Positions 49,469 to 58,641 of a stretch of 64,000 nucleotides of DNA are shown here, piece by piece. Each line of letters starts with the position of its first letter. The first letter of the stretch is position 1. Made by a program: the position numbers and the translations under genes. The DNA lies in contig NZ_CP058552.1 in assembly GCF_013401555.1 (NCBI RefSeq), positions 3,782,001 to 3,846,000 of the forward strand, written 5' to 3'. Below the pieces are notes generated by a model. That model was given only the letters and a program-made list of their open reading frames with translations, had not been told where the DNA came from and did not search any database. Source of the stretch: Paenibacillus sp. E222. Lineage in GTDB: Bacteria; Bacillota; Bacilli; Paenibacillales; Paenibacillaceae.

Positions 49469-51064
49469 TTAATTCAAAACGATTTCAACGGCTGTATTGA
49501 TTTCCTGAAGAGCAGCGAGTTGCACCAGAACATCTTTTGGAACTTCTTTGTCAACAGTCAGAATCATGATAGCTGCCCCACCAATGATTTTACGTCCGAC
49601 TTGCATGGAGGCGATGTTAACTTCGTTCTCTCCAAGCAAAGTCCCAACGCGTCCGATAATCCCCGGTTTATCATTATGCGAAATCAGAATCTGGTGACTT
49701 TCGGGAGCAATATCTACTGGGAATTTGTCCAGACGCACGATACGTTCACCGTAACCGGCGAGCAGTGTACCCGCAACACGACGCTCCTCGGCATCCTGAG
49801 TCGTCACCAGTGTGACGGTAATCAGATTTGTAAATCCTTTCGTCGCCGACGTTTGGCTAACCACTACGTTGAGATCCCGCACTTTAGCCAAATGCATGGA
49901 GTTGACAATATTGGCTTCTCCGCCTAAATGTCTTGCCAGAATACCTTTTACAATGTAACGAGTCAAAGGCGAAGTATCCACTTCCGACAGATCTCCAGCG
50001 TAGTCGATCCGAATTTCCTGAACTGCATTTTGAGTGATCTGAGCTGCAAAGCTACCCAGTGTTTCACCCAGTTTAAAGTACGGCTGCAGTTTGTTCATTA
50101 CAGTTGGGGCTACTGCAGGCATGTTAACTGCGTTTTTGAACGGTTCATTGCGCAGGATATGCAGGACTTGCTCGGATACGTCGATCGCTACATTTTCTTG
50201 TGCTTCTACTGTGGATGCACCAAGATGAGGCGTTACAATAATGCTAGGATGATTCAGGAACGGGTGATCAGCAGCGGGTGGTTCGCTCTCGAATACGTCA
50301 AATGCTGCACCAGCAACGATACCTCCATCAATTGCTTCTACAAGGGCCATTTCGTCAACGACTCCACCACGGGCACAGTTGATAATACGCATACCTTTTT
50401 TCATTACTTCGAATTGTGGGCGGGAAATCATATGGCGTGTCTCAGGTGTTAATGGTGTGTGAACGGTCATAAAGTCGGCATTGCGAATGATGTCATCCAC
50501 ACTAGCCAGCTTAACCTGAAGTTTTTCTGCGCGATCTTGAGTGAGGAACGGGTCGTAAGCCAGGATATCCATTCCGAACGCTTTGGCACGTTTAGCTACT
50601 TCGCTACCGATTCGTCCCATACCAAGTACACCCAGCGTTTTATTTCTTAACTCTACACCCAGGAAGGTTTTACGATCCCAAGTACCTTGAATGGTTTTGG
50701 CATATGCCTGAGGAATATGTCGTGCCAGTGCCATCATCATGGCAAATGTATGCTCACATGTCGTAATCGTATTACCGTCAGGGGCATTAATAACAATGAT
50801 ACCGCGTTGGGTAGCAGCTTCCAAATCAATGTTATCTACACCAACGCCAGCACGTCCGATGACTTTAAGGTTTGTACCTGCTGTCATAATACGATCTGTT
50901 ACACGAGTCTGACTTCGAACCAGAAGGGCATCATAATTGCCGATAATTGCAACAAGCTCATCTTCGCTAAGACCTGTTTTCTTCTCAACTACAACATCAT
51001 TTGCATCCACCAGCTGCTGAATTCCCAGATCACTAATCGGGTCCGACACTAACACTTTGTACAT
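49469..51064 (-). CDS. serA: D-3-phosphoglycerate dehydrogenase
   Basis: First step of serine synthesis. 531 residues: catalytic and NAD-binding domains ([76 protein letters not shown] with catalytic His), an intervening domain, and a C-terminal ACT domain ([20 protein letters not shown]). The long form with ACT domain is usual in Firmicutes. AAGGAGGAA precedes the ATG at 51064. It is controlled by a T-box leader upstream. Confidence 0.96.
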   Translation of the reverse strand: MYKVLVSDPISDLGIQQLVDANDVVVEKKTGLSEDELVAIIGNYDALLVRSQTRVTDRIMTAGTNLKVIGRAGVGVDNIDLEAATQRGIIVINAPDGNTITTCEHTFAMMMALARHIPQAYAKTIQGTWDRKTFLGVELRNKTLGVLGMGRIGSEVAKRAKAFGMDILAYDPFLTQDRAEKLQVKLASVDDIIRNADFMTVHTPLTPETRHMISRPQFEVMKKGMRIINCARGGVVDEMALVEAIDGGIVAGAAFDVFESEPPAADHPFLNHPSIIVTPHLGASTVEAQENVAIDVSEQVLHILRNEPFKNAVNMPAVAPTVMNKLQPYFKLGETLGSFAAQITQNAVQEIRIDYAGDLSEVDTSPLTRYIVKGILARHLGGEANIVNSMHLAKVRDLNVVVSQTSATKGFTNLITVTLVTTQDAEERRVAGTLLAGYGERIVRLDKFPVDIAPESHQILISHNDKPGIIGRVGTLLGENEVNIASMQVGRKIIGGAAIMILTVDKEVPKDVLVQLAALQEINTAVEIVLN

Positions 51065-51232
51065 GGTTTCTTCCTCCTTAGGTATGTGTATCTATATCGT
51101 CAAGGTTTCACCTCACGAAAGAGGCATTCCTTAAAACCATTAAAACTCTTCCTTCCAACAACGCGGTGTCGCAGTAGAGGAGGAGGGTGTAGCGAATAGG
51201 GCGATTTCCACGTTTTTACTCTAAAATAAATC

Positions 51233-51495
51233 AAAAAACTCTCAATCCACATACTGCTTGCGCAATAAGGGACGAGAGTTGTCGTGGTACCACCCTAATT
51301 CACCGCCGTTTCGCAACGACAGTCTTAGCGGTCAATGAAGACCGAAGAGGATAACGGGTCTAAACCGATTGCACCTACTCCAATTTCAATGCAATAACTC
51401 AGGAGCGCTCAAGATCATTTGCCTGCCACCGATTTACACCATCCATCGGCTCTCTGTAAGACAAAGCAACATCTTTTTTCCATCATCGTGTTTAA
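51233..51495 (-). promoter_or_regulatory. T-box leader of serA
   Basis: Senses uncharged tRNA and permits readthrough. On the minus strand: a Stem I region with AGAGAGCCGATGG and GGTGTAAATCGG, a possible specifier segment GAGCGCTCCTGAG (both AGC and TCC are serine codons), the T-box AGGGTGGTACCACG (about 51283-51296), and the terminator hairpin ACTCTC...GAGAGTTTTTT (51233-51280). Serine specificity is suggested by the gene and by those codons; the exact specifier is not certain. Confidence 0.85.
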
Positions 51496-51513
51496 CGTGA
51501 CTAATTTTTTCAT

Positions 51514-51543
51514 AATGTATCATGGCTTACATGAGCATGTCAA
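51514..51543 (-). promoter_or_regulatory. Sigma A promoter of serA
   Basis: On the minus strand TTGACA (51543-51538), an 18-base spacer and TACATT (51519-51514), just before the T-box leader. Confidence 0.7.
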
Positions 51544-51741
51544 TAGGCTTAAATGTTTTAATTCGATTTACTAATAAGATTTTCTTCAGTGGAGGAGAAG
51601 GCGCATAGATGTAAAGAATTGACTTCCTTGATCGTTCAAAATAGCTCGATTACAAGCTGTTTTGTGAATCGGATTTTAACACATTAATGAACTAATTCAA
51701 TAGATATCGCTTCGCTTAAAAACCGGGACTTGGGGCAGGCC

Positions 51742-51770
51742 TTGAACCTATTTGGTTTTTTGGCTATCAT
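51742..51770 (+). promoter_or_regulatory. Candidate sigma A promoter of the ypbD-like operon
   Basis: TTGAAC, a 17-base spacer and TATCAT, ending 71 bases before the CPBP gene. The 200 bases between this and the serA promoter hold nothing I recognise. Confidence 0.5.
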
Positions 51771-51841
51771 TTAGTATACTATCCGATTGGACAACGAATT
51801 TGTTATCCATCAAATATAAGTCAAGAGGACAGACACAGGCG

Positions 51842-52435
51842 ATGAAAAAATTAAAGTTTCCCAAGTTCAAGATTCAGAAGGCTGAACCACAGCAACTCAC
51901 CGAGCGTTTGCTTCTGATCAATCTATACTTTACACAAGGGTTAACTTTGATCATTGGGGTTGTATGGATTTTATTGCAGAAGAGAAATCTTTTTGATGTA
52001 CTTGCGTTGCCAGACAGTTACCAGTTTATATGGTGGGGGCTTGGTCTTGCTGGCATTATGCTTGTTATGGACTTGATTCTTTCTTATGTTATTCCTCAAG
52101 AGAGCATGGACGATGGGGGAATTAATGAGATGCTGTTTCGCAAGCGTCCAATCTGGCACATTGTATGCATAGCGGCCATCGTTGCTGTTTGTGAGGAATT
52201 GTTATTTCGTGGAGCCATACAACATGCGTTAGGTCCTTACTGGACAAGTATTTTATTTGCGGTCATCCATATACGCTATTTGCGGCACTGGATTCCGACT
52301 GGTTGGGTATTTGTTTCGAGCTATGGATTGGGTTGGATTTATATGCAATCCGGCACATTATGGGCGCCTATATTATGTCATTTTATTATTGATTTGGTGT
52401 CTGGATTAGCGATACGTTTTCGGAGGGGATCATGA
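51842..52435 (+). CDS. CPBP family intramembrane protease (YpbD-like)
   Basis: 197 residues with about five membrane helices. Motif 1 of the Abi/CPBP family is AVCEELLFRGAIQHAL (Glu-Glu and Arg), motif 2 contains FAVIHIRYL, and the third conserved His lies in APILCHFIIDL. B. subtilis ypbD is in the same neighbourhood with ypbE and ypbG. The ATG at 51842 follows GAGGACAG. The next gene overlaps by 4 bases. Confidence 0.85.
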   Translation: MKKLKFPKFKIQKAEPQQLTERLLLINLYFTQGLTLIIGVVWILLQKRNLFDVLALPDSYQFIWWGLGLAGIMLVMDLILSYVIPQESMDDGGINEMLFRKRPIWHIVCIAAIVAVCEELLFRGAIQHALGPYWTSILFAVIHIRYLRHWIPTGWVFVSSYGLGWIYMQSGTLWAPILCHFIIDLVSGLAIRFRRGS

Positions 52436-52884
52436 ATCAGCAATTAAGTAGAATGAAGACTTACGGCAGTCAGCGCCATCGTCACTCGGATAAAACAGAG
52501 ACATCTGAGCGTCCTGAAGCTTCTCAGGTAAATTTGGTTGTTGAATCAGCTGCTGCCTCAGAGGTGGGAGGACTCACACCAATTACCTCGGTCTCCATAC
52601 CAAGATCACAACGCAAGTCTTATGCATCATCGCTGGAAAGTCCGGTACTTCCCCGGCGGGCTCCAGCACGTGCCAATAAAGTACAAAAGCCATCAGATGA
52701 AGTCGTTTCCGAAGCGGGTACACTTCCTACGCGGACTGAGCTTCATCCATCTCGCCGTTTACGTCTCAGTAAACGATTTGTTAACTCGCTCATATTAATA
52801 TTTGTTTTGCTTACAATCAGTCTGGTTTGGTGGGGGATAAAAGGAGCACCTTCATTGGATACTTTCCTTCCATGGCCATGGTAA
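52432..52884 (+). CDS. Small tail-anchored protein, unknown (ypbE/F position)
   Basis: 150 residues, not recognised. A hydrophilic, low-complexity N-terminal part rich in Ser, Arg and Pro (SQRHRHSDKTETSERPEAS, LPRRAPARANK) ends in one membrane helix (FVNSLILIFVLLTISLVWWG) close to the C-terminus, so a tail-anchored or type II topology is likely. Overlaps the CPBP gene by 4 bases (ATGA) and the next gene by about 13, so it is an operon member. Confidence 0.65.
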   Translation: MNQQLSRMKTYGSQRHRHSDKTETSERPEASQVNLVVESAAASEVGGLTPITSVSIPRSQRKSYASSLESPVLPRRAPARANKVQKPSDEVVSEAGTLPTRTELHPSRRLRLSKRFVNSLILIFVLLTISLVWWGIKGAPSLDTFLPWPW

Positions 52885-53696
52885 TACTGGCGTGGATCGT
52901 TGCCGTTATTTTGGCCGTGTTTGCCTTGCTGGTTCATATGTGGCGTGAGGCGCACCTTCATCACATTGTTTCAGAAGAGGTTGAAGTTCCGAATTTGCCC
53001 TCTTCTTTTGATGGCAGCAAAATCCTGTATGTATCTGATATCCATAAACGCATGCTGAAAAAGAATGACCTGGAACATCTTCGGAATCAGGTGGACTGGG
53101 TTATCATTGGGGGAGATGTGGCGGAAAAAGGAATTTCATGGCCCATCGTCAGACATAATATGAGCTTGTTATCTTATATCGCACCTGCCTTTACAGTGTA
53201 TGGAAACCATGATAAAAGAGCAGGAACTGTGCATCTTGAACGTATATTTCGAGATACGGGCGTTCATCTTTTACAGGATTCTACCGCTTATCTTCGTAAA
53301 GGAGAAAGTAAATTATGCCTGGTCGGAATTGATTATCGTTCACGGCGAGGGGATTCGCTGCTTGCAGAATTGGACACCAAAGATTGCAAGATTGCCATCG
53401 TCCATGATCCCTTAGAGGCTCTTCATTTGAATGCTCCTGTTGATCTGATATTGAGTGGTCACACACATGGAGGACAATTGGTAATTCCAGGCTTCGGCCC
53501 TGTCTTTCTTAACAAAGCGTATCGCTCCGTGTCTAGCGGATGGTTCTCTTTGAAAAAGGATGATAATGATACCGAGCAAGCAGGCAAAATGCTGGTAAGC
53601 AGAGGATACGGAACAAATCATTTGCCGTTCAGACTTTGTTGTCCCGCAGAAATGCATATGATTACTTTGCGAGTGCTCTCAAACAAACAGCCTTGA
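52872..53696 (+). CDS. Metallophosphoesterase (YpbG-like)
   Basis: 274 residues, one N-terminal membrane segment (VILAWIVAVILAVFALLVHM) and a calcineurin-like phosphoesterase domain with the metal motifs YVSDIHKR, IIGGDVAE, VYGNHDKR, AIVHDP and SGHTHGGQL. Start unclear: ATG at 52872 (chosen) or 52878 lack a good ribosome site, while AAGGAG at 52841-52846 would serve an ATT at 52854. Overlaps the preceding gene. Confidence 0.85.
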   Translation: MAMVILAWIVAVILAVFALLVHMWREAHLHHIVSEEVEVPNLPSSFDGSKILYVSDIHKRMLKKNDLEHLRNQVDWVIIGGDVAEKGISWPIVRHNMSLLSYIAPAFTVYGNHDKRAGTVHLERIFRDTGVHLLQDSTAYLRKGESKLCLVGIDYRSRRGDSLLAELDTKDCKIAIVHDPLEALHLNAPVDLILSGHTHGGQLVIPGFGPVFLNKAYRSVSSGWFSLKKDDNDTEQAGKMLVSRGYGTNHLPFRLCCPAEMHMITLRVLSNKQP

Positions 53697-53722
53697 TCCG
53701 CTTAGGACCAAGGCTGTTTGTT
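53683..53722 (+). terminator. Terminator after the YpbG-like gene
   Basis: AACAAACAGCCTTG pairs perfectly with CAAGGCTGTTTGTT across an 11-base loop, overlapping the stop codon. Confidence 0.85.
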
Positions 53723-53803
53723 ATAAATTTGTAAGTTCCTTCATGTCAATTCCAACTCATCAATGATTGATAGTAAGCAGAATGTTGGGCAAATAATCGA
53801 TGC

Positions 53804-54739
53804 TCAGCGTGCTTCCAGTTCAATGGAGCGAGGATCGACAAAAGAGTAGCCTTTCTGTTCAAGTTTGGTTAACAACTCATCCAACGCTTCAACCGTCCAT
53901 GGCAACTCATGCATCAAAATATTACTGCCTGGATTTAATTGATCGAGCACATTCTGGATCACTTTCTCCGGTTTGTTTTTGGTGCTCTTATCCCAATCCA
54001 GTGAACCATTGGACCATGTCATGTATAACATGCCGTTCTTCTTGACTGTGGCCTTTAGTGCATCATTTCCAGAACCGAACGGCGGGCGGAAAAACTGAGG
54101 TTCCACACCAATCGTTTCTTTCACAATCTTTTGCACATCGTTTACCTGTTTGGCGGCTGCTGTGGTGGACATTTTTTTCAGATCCTCATGATCCCACGCA
54201 TGATTTCCTACAACTTGACCACGTTCATGAATGATCTTGAGCAACTCGGGATGACTTTTCACGCGGTAGCCGTTAACAAAAAAAATCGCTTTCGCGTCAT
54301 GGTTATCCAAGGTATCGATTAATCCATTAATCATTTTTTCTTCTTTGGGCCCATCATCAAATGTCAATAATACAACCTTGCTTTCGCTCGTTTTATCGTT
54401 GGGTTTGATGTAGTAATTGGCGTTCATGTGATACGTTTTTTCGATATTATCTTCGGTTGCTTGTGATCCTGAAGTAATATCAGTTCCTTCTTTTTCTGTC
54501 GGAGATGTTTCGTCATCACTTGGTGATTCTTGATCCGAATTGGAGTCCGTTGAGGACGAGGAATCCGTGGTTGGTGTTTCACCTGTGCCAGCGGAAGTTG
54601 GCTCGTTCTGCTGCTCCTGTGTTGAAGTAACCGAATCATTGCTGGAGTTCGTGGATTCAGGTGTTTTTTCCTCCGTTGTACTACAAGCTGACAACAGCAT
54701 GCATGCGATCATAATTAAGGCGGTGGTGTGTCTAATCAT
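53804..54739 (-). CDS. Lipoprotein polysaccharide deacetylase
   Basis: 311 residues. A lipoprotein signal ends in LLSAC, followed by a long Ser/Thr/Glu/Gln linker (for example TSTQEQQNEPTSAG) that spans the wall, then a NodB-type deacetylase domain: LLTFDDGP (Asp pair), NHAWDHEDL (metal His) and FFRPPFGSG. It probably removes acetyl groups from cell-wall N-acetylglucosamine. ATG at 54739 is chosen because the signal peptide starts there (MIRHTTALIMIACM). Confidence 0.88.
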   Translation of the reverse strand: MIRHTTALIMIACMLLSACSTTEEKTPESTNSSNDSVTSTQEQQNEPTSAGTGETPTTDSSSSTDSNSDQESPSDDETSPTEKEGTDITSGSQATEDNIEKTYHMNANYYIKPNDKTSESKVVLLTFDDGPKEEKMINGLIDTLDNHDAKAIFFVNGYRVKSHPELLKIIHERGQVVGNHAWDHEDLKKMSTTAAAKQVNDVQKIVKETIGVEPQFFRPPFGSGNDALKATVKKNGMLYMTWSNGSLDWDKSTKNKPEKVIQNVLDQLNPGSNILMHELPWTVEALDELLTKLEQKGYSFVDPRSIELEAR

Positions 54740-54833
54740 GATTTCAACTCGCTTTCCTGTATTTATGCGGAATGAGATGACGCACTCCCGCAAACACTAG
54801 TTGTGATTTTAACATTAAAAGGAGGTTGGTGTA

Positions 54834-55190
54834 ATGAAGGCGTCATCCTTTTTCTGGGGTGTTGTAATTGGCGTAGCAGCCAGCACTTGGCTGTCCAAAG
54901 GTAAAATGTCAATGCTGTCTTCCGGTTCATCCCGCAACATGATGAATCAGGCCAAACACAAAATGATGGAGATGACGTTCCCGGGCATGGACGGATTCAG
55001 CTCCAAACCAAACGAACAGAGCGGAGATTCCCACAAAAGCACGCATAAAAAAAGTGCTAAGCCGATCACTCCGCAGGAAAAAGAAGAGAACATGAACATG
55101 CTCAAAGATTTTATTCGCTCCAATCCGGATGTTAAACATGAAGTTGAGCAAATTTTAACTCAAACAAACACAACAGTACCGGGTTTATAA
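54834..55190 (+). CDS. Small protein with N-terminal membrane helix
   Basis: 118 residues, not recognised by name. N-terminal hydrophobic stretch with small-residue spacing (FFWGVVIGVAASTWLSKG), as in YtxH-like proteins, then a Met/Lys/Ser-rich hydrophilic body (NQAKHKMMEMTFPGMD) and a helical C-terminus (NMLKDFIRSNPDVKHEVEQI). AAAAGGAGG precedes the ATG. Divergent from the deacetylase. Confidence 0.65.
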   Translation: MKASSFFWGVVIGVAASTWLSKGKMSMLSSGSSRNMMNQAKHKMMEMTFPGMDGFSSKPNEQSGDSHKSTHKKSAKPITPQEKEENMNMLKDFIRSNPDVKHEVEQILTQTNTTVPGL

Positions 55191-55207
55191 ACACAAACCT
55201 CCCATTA

Positions 55208-55251
55208 GAATCATCCACAGTCCTGTTTTGATGTGGAATGATTCTTTTTTT
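55208..55251 (+). terminator. Terminator before mecA-type gene
   Basis: GAATCATCCACA and TGTGGAATGATTC pair, followed by seven T. Confidence 0.8.
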
Positions 55252-55377
55252 GTCGATTTTACTTCGTGCATTTGCAGGTATAAAATGATAACATAACTAC
55301 ATAGATTTATTTTCAGCACATATTGTTTTGTGCTTCATAATCTGTTATAAGACTTGCTTATAAAGGGGAGATCCTGT

Positions 55378-55992
55378 ATGAAAATAGAACGATTAAGTCA
55401 CGATAAGATACGGATTTTCCTGACCTTTGACGATCTGAGCGAGCGCGGAATACAAAAAGAAGATATGTGGCAGGAAATACCTAAAGTTCATGAACTGTTC
55501 ACTGAAATGATGGACCAGGCCTATTCCGAACTTGGATTTGATGCTACAGGTCCACTTGCTGTCGAAGTATTCGCACTTCCCGCTCAAGGGATGGTTGTCA
55601 TTGTCACCCGGGGGAAATATGATCCGCAACAATATGGTTCAGGTAATGAGGATGATTTGCCTGAAGAAGTATATGAGATGGAAGTTACACTTGAGCAGAG
55701 CGATTCCATCGTCTACGCATTCAAAGATTTTGAAGTGCTAATTGAGGCTGCACATATGTTGCATCAGCACGTAACGGATGCCGGAAGACTTTATTCCTAT
55801 AAAGACAAGTGGTTTTTGCATTTTGAACCGGATGACTTGGATTCCACCAAACATGCAGCATTGATTGCCTTGCTTGCTGAATTCGGTGAAGGATCTTCCG
55901 TTACCCCTGCCGTCATGGAAGAGTACGGAAAGGTTGTTATGCCTGAACAAGCGGTTGAGGTTATCTGCACCCACTTCAAACGTCAGGATTAA
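55378..55992 (+). CDS. mecB: MecA family adaptor protein (MecA/MecB)
   Basis: Adaptor that hands substrates to the ClpC-ClpP protease and activates ClpC. 204 residues: N-terminal substrate-binding part (MKIERLSHDKIRIFLTFDDL) and C-terminal domain (YAFKDFEVLIEAAHMLH, DKWFLHFEPDD). The MecB/YpbH name follows the position next to ypbG and prsW; the only distinction from MecA is context. ATG follows AAAGGGGAG. Confidence 0.82.
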   Translation: MKIERLSHDKIRIFLTFDDLSERGIQKEDMWQEIPKVHELFTEMMDQAYSELGFDATGPLAVEVFALPAQGMVVIVTRGKYDPQQYGSGNEDDLPEEVYEMEVTLEQSDSIVYAFKDFEVLIEAAHMLHQHVTDAGRLYSYKDKWFLHFEPDDLDSTKHAALIALLAEFGEGSSVTPAVMEEYGKVVMPEQAVEVICTHFKRQD

Positions 55993-56034
55993 GCTCTAGT
56001 TGTAATCGCGTCTTAGTTGGAGGAGGGAATTTCG

Positions 56035-56730
56035 GTGCTTTTGTTTTCGGTTTTAGCGGCAGCAGTAGCTCCGGGTCTCGCCTTGTTAACATACTTTTAT
56101 CTGAAAGACCGTTATGACTCTGAACCTCTTCACATGGTATTTCGAGTCTTCCTCATGGGGATTCTGATGGTATTGCCTGTGATGATTATTCAACGTGGCA
56201 TGATGATCTGGCTTGGAGATAATCCTTATGTTGAAGCCATCCTCATTTCGGGTGGGGTTGAAGAGTTCGTCAAATGGTTTGTGATATACCATATCATCTA
56301 TAACCACACCGAATTTGACGAGCCTTATGATGGGATTCTATACTCTGTAGCTGTTTCACTCGGATTTGCTACGGTTGAGAATGTGTTGTATGCCTTTGCG
56401 GGGAATGCTTCCGTCTCAGCCATGTTCATTCGTGCATTGCTTCCTGTATCGGGTCACGCCATGTTTGCAGTAATTATGGGTTATTACATGGGGCGGGCCA
56501 AGTTCTCGGATGGCAAGAAAAAACGTTGGTTTCTTATGCTTTCACTCGTCTTGCCGTTCTTCTGGCATGCCCTTTACGATGTCATTATGAATACGATGGT
56601 CAATCATTGGTTGTGGTTCATTGCGCCGTTGATGGCCGGATTATGGTACGGAGCGATGGGCAAAATTACAAGGGCCAACAATCGTTCTCCTTTCCGTTTT
56701 GTGAAGCGTGAGGAAGAGATTAAATTATAA
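56035..56730 (+). CDS. prsW: Intramembrane protease PrsW
   Basis: Site-1 type glutamic protease that cleaves an anti-sigma factor (RsiW in B. subtilis) in cell-envelope stress. 231 residues, about eight membrane segments. Motifs: DSEPLHMVFRVFLMG, GGVEEFVKWFVIY (catalytic Glu-Glu), GFATVENVLYAF and SGHAMFAVIMGYYMGRAKF, HALYDVIMNT. GTG at 56035 after GGAGGAGGG. Confidence 0.92.
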   Translation: MLLFSVLAAAVAPGLALLTYFYLKDRYDSEPLHMVFRVFLMGILMVLPVMIIQRGMMIWLGDNPYVEAILISGGVEEFVKWFVIYHIIYNHTEFDEPYDGILYSVAVSLGFATVENVLYAFAGNASVSAMFIRALLPVSGHAMFAVIMGYYMGRAKFSDGKKKRWFLMLSLVLPFFWHALYDVIMNTMVNHWLWFIAPLMAGLWYGAMGKITRANNRSPFRFVKREEEIKL

Positions 56731-56738
56731 AAATACGG

Positions 56739-56792
56739 ACACACTGGTGGACATGGAGCGCAACCTGCGCCTAATGCCCCGGTGTGTTTTTT
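56739..56792 (+). terminator. Terminator after prsW
   Basis: ACACACTGG and CCGGTGTGT pair across a structured loop, followed by a T-run. Confidence 0.75.
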
Positions 56793-56848
56793 GTTGCAAT
56801 AAAATAAAAATTCCCGGGGAAAGACAAATAGAAACGGGGATACGCGTG

Positions 56849-57019
56849 ATGAGAATCAAAATTAAAATCAGATGCAAACAATGCGGAGAACGTTTTACAC
56901 TGCGAGGCAAGAAGGAAAGAGGAAGAATTGAGACCGGTTTTAAACAGTGTTTGTGTGACAATCGGGACCAGTTCGAAATTGAGGAAGATGGCGGCACAAG
57001 CTGGGTGCAATTGAATTAA
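56849..57019 (+). CDS. Tiny zinc-ribbon-like protein
   Basis: 56 residues with two cysteine pairs (CKQCG and CLC) around a basic loop (LRGKKERGRIETG), consistent with a zinc knuckle; acidic C-terminus (FEIEEDGGTSW). Not recognised by name. The ATG at 56849 follows an AACGGGG tract; GTG at 56846 is an alternative. It occupies the place where sleB stands in B. subtilis. Confidence 0.55.
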   Translation: MRIKIKIRCKQCGERFTLRGKKERGRIETGFKQCLCDNRDQFEIEEDGGTSWVQLN

Positions 57020-57141
57020 ACAGACCGTTTGGGATCATGCGTGATAAGCCCGTCATTGGACAGACTGGAAATCGCATGCATAAGAGGTCTTTCTTCGATC
57101 CACAATAGAGGTAGTGGCTTAGAAGAAAGGAGACTCTACCG

Positions 57142-58488
57142 ATGTATAAACGTTTAAGTTCAGTTATGTTTCCGATATTTGCAGTTCTGTTAATCGGTGC
57201 TCTCGTATGGGGTTACCAAGAGAACCAGGAGAAAAATGCAATTCTGATCAAGGCAGAGAATCAATATCAGCGTGCCTTTCACGATTTATCTTTTCATATG
57301 GACAAATTGCACTCGGAGATTGGGAATACACTGGCCGTCCATGCTACGTCCCAAGGGATGCATCGCAAAGGTCTGATGAATGTATGGCGACTTACCAGTG
57401 AAGCGCAGAATGAGATTAACCAATTGCCGCTTACGATGTTGCCATTCAGTGAAACGGAGGAGTTTCTCTCCCGCATCTCCAACTTTGCTTATCAGGCGTC
57501 CATGCGTGATCTGACCAATGAACCTTTAAGTGAGAAAGAAATGGGTAACTTGAAAAAACTGTATGCGAATTCATCCGAGATCACCAAAAATTTGCAGGAT
57601 GTACAGCAGAAAGTCATTTCCGACCGTTTACGCTGGATGGATGCCGAGTCGGCTATGGCAACGGAAGAGCAAACGATGGACAATACCATCGTGGATGGTT
57701 TCCGGACTGTGAACAAAAAGGTACAGGAATATCCTGAACTTGATTGGGGCCCTTCAGTCTCCAGCATTTATGCCAAACGTTCGGTGAAAAAGCTGGATGG
57801 TCTACCTGTGACCAAAGAGCAGATCCAAACTAAAGCTGCGAAGTTTTCGAATGCTGAACACGGCAAGATTCAAGTACAGGAAAATGGTAAAGGTACAGAC
57901 TGGGAATCTTACACAGCCACGATTGATCAATCCAAAGACAGCAAATTGAGTATGGACTTCACGCGTAATGGCGGTCTGCTCATCTCTTACAGTGACACTC
58001 GGCCAATCGGAACAAAGAAAGTAACACGTAAGGAAGCTATGGCAAAAGCAGATCATTTCCTTTCCAATAAGGGTTACAAAGATATGAAGGCAGTCAATTA
58101 TGACGAATTTGGCAATCTCGGTAACCTGACCTATGTCCGTAAACAAGGTGATACCCTGATCTATCCAGAAAAAATGTCTGTTCGGGTTGGCCTTGATAAT
58201 GGGGATGTTACCGGCTTTCAGGCAAGTGATTTTGTATATGAGCATCAGAAGAAGCGGGAGATTCCAAAAGCAGCGCTCACGGTTGAACAAGCCCGCAAAA
58301 AGCTGAATCCGGAATTCAAGGAGAGCTACGCTCGCAAATCACTCATTAAGAATGATTACAGCAAAGAAGTTCTGTGTTACGAATTCGGTGGACGCATCAA
58401 TGGTGCAAAATATAAAATTTACATCAACGCCGATACAGGTACGGAAGAAGCCGTTGAGGAAATCAAACCGGTGAATGAGACCACATAA
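57142..58488 (+). CDS. ypeB: Germination protein YpeB
   Basis: Spore protein that stabilises and localises the cortex-lytic enzyme SleB. 448 residues: N-terminal membrane anchor (VMFPIFAVLLIGALVWGYQEN), a long helical region (ENQYQRAFHDLSFHMDKLHSE) and C-terminal PepSY repeats (TRKEAMAKADHFLSNKGYKD, KAALTVEQARKKLN, YKIYINADTGTEEAVEEI). GAAAGGAG precedes the ATG. In Bacillus it is co-transcribed with sleB; no sleB lies here. Confidence 0.92.
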   Translation: MYKRLSSVMFPIFAVLLIGALVWGYQENQEKNAILIKAENQYQRAFHDLSFHMDKLHSEIGNTLAVHATSQGMHRKGLMNVWRLTSEAQNEINQLPLTMLPFSETEEFLSRISNFAYQASMRDLTNEPLSEKEMGNLKKLYANSSEITKNLQDVQQKVISDRLRWMDAESAMATEEQTMDNTIVDGFRTVNKKVQEYPELDWGPSVSSIYAKRSVKKLDGLPVTKEQIQTKAAKFSNAEHGKIQVQENGKGTDWESYTATIDQSKDSKLSMDFTRNGGLLISYSDTRPIGTKKVTRKEAMAKADHFLSNKGYKDMKAVNYDEFGNLGNLTYVRKQGDTLIYPEKMSVRVGLDNGDVTGFQASDFVYEHQKKREIPKAALTVEQARKKLNPEFKESYARKSLIKNDYSKEVLCYEFGGRINGAKYKIYINADTGTEEAVEEIKPVNETT

Positions 58489-58531
58489 CATCAAGAGCCG
58501 GGATCATGATAAATGAAAATGAATTACTGAA

Positions 58532-58557
58532 ACAGACCACGTAGTGGTCTGTTTTTT
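58532..58557 (+). terminator. Terminator after ypeB
   Basis: CAGACCAC and GTGGTCTG pair across three bases, followed by six T. Confidence 0.9.
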
Positions 58558-58580
58558 GTTGTCCACTATGAGAAAGGTCA

Positions 58581-58589
58581 TGGTATAAT
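58581..58589 (+). promoter_or_regulatory. Extended -10 promoter of ypfA
   Basis: TGGTATAAT with a weak TTGTCC 19 bases upstream; 53 bases before the ypfA start. Confidence 0.55.
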
Positions 58590-58641
58590 AGTCCTTGTAC
58601 ATACGATACGAAGATAAAAAGCTAAGGTGGCGGTGAACAGC

